Part shown: positions 58,401 through 64,000 of the stretch, in pieces
How positions within the stretch are numbered: the first letter of the stretch is position 1
How the letters are laid out: every line of letters begins with the position of its first letter
Origin: Nansenia antarctica
Lineage: Eukaryota; Chordata; Actinopteri; Argentiniformes; Microstomatidae
Direction of reading: 5' to 3'
Length of the DNA stretch: 64,000 bases
Assembly: GCA_963989245.1 (NCBI GenBank)
Contig: OZ022342.1
Location: 22,926,898 to 22,990,897, forward strand
Made by a program: the position numbers and the translations under genes
Notes under the pieces: model-generated
What the model saw: only the letters and a program-made list of their open reading frames with translations
Databases searched by the model: none
What the model was told of the DNA's origin: nothing

Positions 58401-59578
58401 CTAGTTTTCATTTGGTACTGTAGTCTACAGTCTGTAGATTTGTCTATTTTTTGGCTGACGATCTCTTGGTTTGCTCACTTCCTCCGGATGAAATTACAAA
58501 CTTATCCATATTTTTTTTCAGGCTAGTATAGCCAGATAAAAGTATCAACCCACTTGTTAAAAGGCACCAGAATACACGAAATTGCATCTACTCTGTTAAA
58601 AAAATGTTTTGGGGGAACCCCCCAGACCCCCTTTACGCTATCCTAGTGTTTCACTTTTGTAAAGCACAATACGTTTGCATTCGGTTGTATGCATATGTGC
58701 TAAGGCTTATGTATTTGTAGCCTACTATTTTGATAGTAGGCTAATATATAGACACTTACAGCATGTGTTGCCTTCATTATAAGGCTTATATAAGGCTTTA
58801 CATTTTTTGCGGCTCCAGACAGATTCGGTTTTTTGGTCCAATATGGCTCTTTCAACATTTAAGGTTGCCGACCCCTGGACTAGACCATACAGATCTTAGA
58901 CCATACAGATCTTAGACCATACAGATCTTAGAACATACTGTTCTTAGACCATACAGATCTTAGACCATACAGATCTTAGACCATACTGCCACTTACTGAC
59001 CTCAGACCATACTGCAACTCAGTGGACACAATTACCACCACAAAATATAATATGCTGACCTAGAGTATAATACTCTAAATTTGAGGTAAGTACAAAAGTA
59101 TGACTGCATGAAAGCTCACTTCAATAAAATGCAGGAGTCTCTAATAAGTTTCTGACACTGACCTGTACACGACAGCCATCTCTATTGTGCTGGTTACCAG
59201 GAGATTATAGCCTTCGATCTCAACACCTGAGAACAGTGGGGGATACAAAAATGCACTAGTCTTCAATGAATCAATCACATGCTATAGCCACACCTTGTTT
59301 TCACAATGACTGTCATTGTCAGCACTCCTCCTTGTGCATATAAAACTGTATTAGCAATGAGCCTCTTGCATGTTTCAGATCCAAGATAGACAGGGGCAGA
59401 GGGCAGGGAACAACTTTGTTGAATGAAACACAGCCAAAGGCAACTTATACGTACTGTCTCCCCCGCCTCTCTGTCTCTGTCAGTGGCCTGGTCCGGCAAA
59501 GCCGGGAGCGCAGTGGGAAGAGCAGCACCGTGGAGATGGGACTGTCCTGCTGCACCCGCCAACTCTGTAGAAACCTCT

Positions 59579-59624
<46 letters not shown>

Positions 59625-62545
59625 ACACACACACACCACACACACACACAATTTGTGGTTCCATTTTTGGTAAATCATTACATCAATATGCCAATTTCTG
59701 CTTTGTCATTGTAGTCAAGACACTGAAATAATGACCGTAATTTACTGTAAGGTGGAAGAGAGTGTGAGTGGAGGTAGTTGTAGAGTCAGAATAAGACGGC
59801 CAGAGAGTGTATACGCCATGTCCAGACTCACCAGGTCCGCTCTGGTCCACCAGGGCCAGCCCCACACAACCGTTCTGACAGCCAACGCAGAGAGACGACG
59901 TCCCCCGGGGATACTCAGCATATCCAGCCATAGCACACTGCAGAGAGGGAGGACAGACACACACACAACACACACACACACACACACAAACAAACACAGC
60001 AGGAAAAAGAGAGAGATTAACAAGACTGGATAATGGACACAGAAATGTACACATTCACTCACGCACACACACAACCTAGAGACAGAGAACAACAATAACT
60101 CACTTTCTGGGTAGTTCTTGTAACTCAGGAAGAGCCTCTCCACTGGCTGCTCTTCAAACTGGTGAAGTGAAGCATTCTGGGAGAAAAGGAGAGGGTCAAT
60201 GTTGAACATTTGTCTCCTAGAACACAGTAAAAAAAGCTCATAAAATCATCCCAATCACCCCAAACACAAAAGTTCCACACACACACATCATCTTACTTCC
60301 TTGTAGAGGTGGATCCTCTGGTCGTGACCACTGAGCAGAACACAGTCTCACCGCAGCCTCGACACACTGCACTCTATAACAATGTAATAATACTATTGTT
60401 AAAAAATGCTATAACAACACGATAACTCAGTGAATAATTCCTGCTGTCCACACATTGTTATGCATTCAGCTTTATCTACCCTGCACACAACTGTATCCTG
60501 TAAACATGACTTCTTTTTATTGAGTGGCTCATGTCTGAAATGCATTATGCACTTGTACTGCTGGTGTAGCAATGGAGTCTAGTAACTGGGTAATACAATT
60601 GTAAAGGGGGGAAACTATTGTCACTGTGTGTAGGTTTTACTCTGTATGGTAAAGTATTATCACTGTGGTAGTACTTCTCTGTATGGTAAAGTATTATCAC
60701 TGTGGTAGTACTTCTCTGTATGGTAAAGTATTATCACTGTGGTAGTACTTACTCTATGGTAAAGTATTATCACTGTGGTAGTATTTACTCTATGGTAAAG
60801 TATTATCACTGTGGTAGTACTTACTCTATGGTAAAGTATTATCACTGTGGTAGTACTTACTCTATGGTAAAGTATTATCACTGTGGTAGTACTTACTCTA
60901 TGGTAAAGTATTATCACTGTGGTAGTATTTACTCTATGGTAAAGTATTATCACTGGTAGTACTTACTCTATGGTAAAGTATTATCACTGTGGTAGTATTT
61001 ACTCTATGGTAAAGTATTATCACTGTGGTAGTACTTACTCTATGGTAAAGTATTATCACTGGTAGTACTTACTCTATGGTAAAGTATTATCACTGTGGTA
61101 GTACTTACTCTATGGTAAAGTATTATCACTGGTAGTACTTACTCTATGGTAAAGTATTATCACTGGTAGTACTTACTCTATGGTAAAGTATTATCACTGT
61201 GGTAGTACTTACTCTAAAGTATTATCATTGTGGTAGTACTTACTCTGTATGGTAAAGCTGAAAGGGTGTAAACTGCAGTTCCAGGTTCAGGCAACTCTCT
61301 ATGGACAAGGACAAAACAGCACATTCATATGACACAGTCATTGTGTTTGCCAGTTGTTGTCATTGTTGTTGTTGTTGTTGCTCTCTAGTCATTGCAGTTT
61401 TTTAATGTAATCATATTGTATTTTATGTTATTTATTTTCATATGGACCCCAGAGACCATATAGAAAAATGTATGCACCGCAATGTAAGTCATTTTTGATA
61501 AAAGCGTCAGCTAAATGGCATATATTATTATATTATTGACATTTGACTGCCAGACTGGGGAGCAGAATAAATAATACTGTGAAAGTTAGTCAGAGGGGAC
61601 TGTGTGTTACAGTGAAAGTCAGTCAGAGGGGACTGTGTGTTCTGTGTAAGTTGCCACAATGTTAGACTTACGTGCAATGGACTCCAGGTTGAACTCTGAC
61701 CCTGGCTCATAGTCACAGTAAATGTTGAGGAATGGAGTGGCTTTATCACCAGAGTCCTTGAGGTAAACAATAAAAAAGTGAGGAGTGTTAATAGGATACA
61801 TGAATAGATTCTTCCAATCTAGTGTACACCGAAGGGGGGGGGGGAGGAGGAGCCTACATGGACACAAGGAGGGATGTAAACATCACCAAGCAACTGATCA
61901 GGGAATGTACAAATAAGGCATTTTCAGAAGGGAGTTACTACTGAGTACTGTGTCAATTATAAGTTACCCCATCCCTGTACCCTTAGAGAACCATACCTTG
62001 ATGAACGTTATGCCAACGACCAGCCCTCTGTTTGGTGGAGACTTGTTGAAAGCATCTATTGATACTATCTCTGCATCAACTGTGGGGAGATGACACCTTT
62101 GTAGATAACATTATGCATTGCCTACATGCATGGATACCATACAATGCATAGGGAGACACGTTGACGTTAGGATAGACATAATACAAGTTTATTTCATGAC
62201 GGGCGGGTTTTCACTTCATACACTTCACAATCAACTTCAGTTAAATCCATGACTTGCCTTTGTGCAAGGCACGCTGGCGTCAGACTTGTTAACAAATATC
62301 GTTGCTGCTAATAATGTATTCTGATCGGCCTCACCTGGTATGTAGGTGAATTGAACCTCCTTGGCAACAGGTCTGATTTTCTGTTGGAGATCTTGGTACC
62401 TGAAATACACTACTTTGCCTTTCAGCGTAGCAGCAAGTAATTCATTTTCTCCTGCTTCACAGAGTCCGTACATGTTACTCTGGGACAAAAAGCGGCTGAA
62501 ACTGTCCTCTTCAAAGGGGCAGGCTTCTTTAGCCTCCCGCAGCAT
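55482..62545 (-). CDS. kptn: Kaptin, with apparent frameshifts in middle exons
   Basis: Twelve exons on the minus strand: 62335-62545, 61997-62079, 61672-61756, 61244-61298, 60297-60373, 60104-60176, 59832-59937, 59451-59576, 59163-59226, 56264-56399, 55827-56000 and 55482-55646. Kaptin is a beta-propeller subunit of the KICSTOR complex, which holds GATOR1 on lysosomes and restrains mTORC1. It was first described as an actin-associated protein. Landmarks are LLAATLKGKVVYFRYQDL in exon 1, FLNIYCDYEPGSEFNLES in exon 3, LHQFEEQPVE in exon 6, and DVDFDGQKEVLLGTYGQ in exon 10. Exons 1-4, 6 and 9-12 are clean. Exon 5 needs two extra bases to read ETVF and LLSGHD in one frame. Exon 7 is two bases short. 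Exon 8 appears to carry a further shift. The gene is either recently inactivated or locally mis-sequenced. Confidence 0.88.
56405..57833. repeat. Large minisatellite in kptn intron 9
   Basis: About 1.4 kb of variants of CCATACTACCACTAGA and CCATACTACCACTCACCAGA, with units of about 16-20 bp in irregular order. It starts directly after exon 10 (in plus coordinates) and continues on the other side of the hAT element at 58885. It lies in the intron between exons 9 and 10. Confidence 0.97.
57842..58876. mobile_element. hAT-type element inserted in the minisatellite
   Basis: The ends are CAGGGGTCGGCAACC and GGTTGCCGACCCCTG, perfect 15-bp inverted repeats. Both flanks are GACTAGAC (57834-57841 and 58877-58884). 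The element is 1035 bp with no convincing transposase frame, so it is nonautonomous. The target duplication is itself minisatellite sequence, so the insertion came after array formation. Confidence 0.95.
58885..58990. repeat. Diverged end of the minisatellite
   Basis: Tandem copies of CATACAGATCTTAGAC with one CATACTGTTCTTAGAC variant. They share the GAC-CATAC phrase with the main array and form its right-hand continuation after the hAT insertion. Confidence 0.85.
59578..59652. repeat. CA microsatellite abutting kptn exon 8
   Basis: A CA repeat of about 70 bp with CC interruptions begins within a few bases of the exon 8 acceptor on the minus strand. There the transcript would read as GU-rich sequence instead of a pyrimidine tract. 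Confidence 0.9.
60640..61243. repeat. 36/37-bp minisatellite containing a 5' splice site, kptn intron 4
   Basis: About 16 tandem units. On the minus strand each reads CTTTACCATAGAGTAAGTAC then TACCACAGTGATAATA. The first unit overlaps the end of kptn exon 4 (CTTTACCATACAGA/GTAAGTAC), so the array was seeded by the exon-intron junction. About eleven units keep GAGTAAGTA, a near-consensus donor. Others read GAGTAAATA or GAGAAGTA. Confidence 0.95.
61440..61530. mobile_element. SINE tail fragment in kptn intron 3
   Basis: The words GCAATGTAAGTCATTTTTGA and TAAAAGCGTCAGCTAAATGG match the conserved 3' part of fish HE1/DANA-type SINEs, as at 55060-55140. Confidence 0.65.
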
Positions 62546-62989
62546 TTTCGCTTCGTATCAAACACACTTTTCTATGAGATATGGACAAGGAATCCACCAT
62601 GCAATTTCAGCACCCACACTCCTGAATCAAAACATCCTTGTGTAGGAGGGACTGTCAATAACATTGGCCAATCAGGAGAGACTCTAAACATTTTAGCAAA
62701 TCATCATCGACATATTTTAACTGACGTAGTGCGCAGCCAGTGTTTGTTATCAAGATTTAACCAATCAGGTATTGAAAAGAAACAGGCATAATCAATGAAC
62801 AGGAAATAACTGTAAAGTACGCTGCTAAATACATTTAAAAAATAATCGATTAGGAAATCTTTACTAAATTTGCAACGTGTAACGAGCAATCTCCGTGCTC
62901 TATTGACCCGCGCCCAAAAGTGTGCAGGAACAAGTCTCTTTTTGGTTCGGCGCAGTGCAGTGCGCCTACATCCACAAATGCCCTAGAAT

Positions 62990-63587
62990 GTCACTTCGTC
63001 AGGCTACCACTAGGTGTCAGCACAAACTCAATCTTTTTGACAGAGGCAATTTGCTCCATCTGTGATGTTGTGTCAGCCTTCCATGGGAAAGGCAAGAAGA
63101 CTGCATGGCAAACCTGGGACATTTTTGACGATGCTTCTGATGTTTTCAACAAACTCAACCAGTAGTAGATGATGCCGACATGAAGATACTGGAAAACTTT
63201 GTTGTCACAATGTATGACAGGTCCAGTACAGCTGATTGTGTTGACGATGCAAGGCTGGACATGTTTGCTCGGAAGCAGAGGCCATATGAAGCCATCCCTC
63301 CTACTCAAGCTGCTCTACTCCAGCATGTAAAGTGTGCTGCCTACCATGCAGGATGCATATGGGGTCAATCAACACTTTGTCAACCAGAAGCACAAAGTCC
63401 TGGTGACAGGGGATGGACAAAGAAAGGTGATCTGTGGCAGATCTTGTGGACTGATCGCCCCCCTATTGCAGAGAGTTGCAAACAACTGACCAAGTGCAGA
63501 AGCAAATTTGAATGCCGTGGAAGGTGCAAATGCAACAGCTGTGGACCTTCCTGCACAGCACTGTGTAGCTACAGATGTGAAGAATAA
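62990..63587 (+). pseudogene. Decayed 3' copy of the 790-aa ORF family
   Basis: Similarity to the 790-aa protein begins at ICDVVSAFHGKGKKTAWQTW, where the GCD motif is already damaged. It then runs through VTMYDRSS, IPPTQAALLQH, DRGWTKKGD and the Cys-rich tail CRGRCKCNSCGPSCTALCSY, to a stop at 63587. A frameshift with stops lies at about 63160-63170. The N-terminal three quarters are absent. It lies 445 bp upstream of the kptn ATG on the opposite strand. Confidence 0.88.
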
Positions 63588-64000
63588 AAAACAAATAATG
63601 TTGTGTTTATGCATATTTTTCACATTAATTCTGAAATAAATCTGAATAATTGGCAGAGGGAGACCTATAAAGGATTTCTGATGTATACATTTGAATTTTT
63701 CATACTTAAAAACCTGTCAGAATCACCAAATCATCATAAGAAATCGGCTTTGACGATGAGATTCTATGGTTAAACATGGCCAAAATGGCAGCCATTTTGA
63801 AATGTACGTGGCTAACAGGTTTTTTCCAAAGAATGACCCAAGAGGTACTCTTGAGGTAAAATGTTGGTGCTTTTATCCACAATTGATTTTTACCCTGTCT
63901 GCTACACTAACTCCCATGCCCTCCAGGTAGCGCTATACCACTGCTGACACCATGGTGGTGAATTCTGGAGCTCTACAACTAGGACTCAGTCAGTCCATCC
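63588..64000. other. 3' flank of the decayed family copy
   Basis: No gene was recognised. The text GGCAGCCATTTTGAAA and GGTGCTTTTATCCA resembles the sequence after the intact copy (13820-13960), suggesting that the family carries a conserved 3' noncoding stretch. Confidence 0.4.

Noticed and set aside
60660..60959. Repeat ORFs on both strands in kptn intron 4
   Set aside because: Products of the tandem array only; the biological interest is the embedded splice donor.

Overview
This window is vertebrate nuclear DNA, almost certainly from a teleost fish. The coding genes are split by GT-AG introns into short exons that translate to recognisable vertebrate proteins. The spacers are packed with fish-type transposons (hAT, Tc1/mariner, Harbinger-like, L2/Rex-type LINEs, gypsy LTR remnants, tRNA-derived SINE pieces) and with micro- and minisatellites. 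No bacterial operons, CRISPR arrays or rRNA/tRNA genes were seen. All calls come from reading translations, splice sites and repeats by eye; no search was run.

Layout. (a) 1-3486 and 15861-20014 are two copies of one segment at an offset of 15,860 bp. Each carries a four-coding-exon minus-strand gene for a NAIF1/MYPOP-like Myb/SANT DNA-binding protein. Copy 2 is the fuller one (385 aa). Copy 1 (305 aa) has two in-frame deletions and altered DNA-binding residues, and its 5' end is cut off at a LINE. (b) 3487-15860 holds a LINE remnant, a complete hAT element with an 8-bp target duplication, and a plus-strand gene I could not identify (8039-15822). One intron of that gene is filled with nested elements: a reversed LINE tail, a gypsy remnant with a short LTR, an intact 790-codon ORF, a solo LTR placed just after that ORF's stop, and another LINE. 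(c) 21367-24815 is the calpain small subunit gene capns1, 26219-31314 is alkbh6, 41043-54064 is a NOVA RNA-binding protein gene (probably nova2), and 55482-62545 is kaptin (kptn). All four are on the minus strand. Their human counterparts lie on chromosome 19q13, which supports orthology. (d) 62990-63587 is a decayed second copy of the 790-codon ORF family.

The most unusual items are these: the 790-aa family, with a FEN1/XPG-like acidic signature and a cysteine-rich CXC-like tail; a head-to-head palindromic Tc1 element nested in a Harbinger-like element inside an alkbh6 intron; a kptn minisatellite whose unit contains the exon 4 splice donor; several apparent frameshifts in the middle exons of kptn; and a 13-bp microinversion between the two duplicated segments.

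The housekeeping genes do not form a pathway. CAPNS1 is the calpain regulatory subunit, ALKBH6 a 2-oxoglutarate dioxygenase-family protein, NOVA a neuronal splicing regulator, and KPTN a subunit of the KICSTOR complex that restrains mTORC1. They are neighbours through ancestral synteny.
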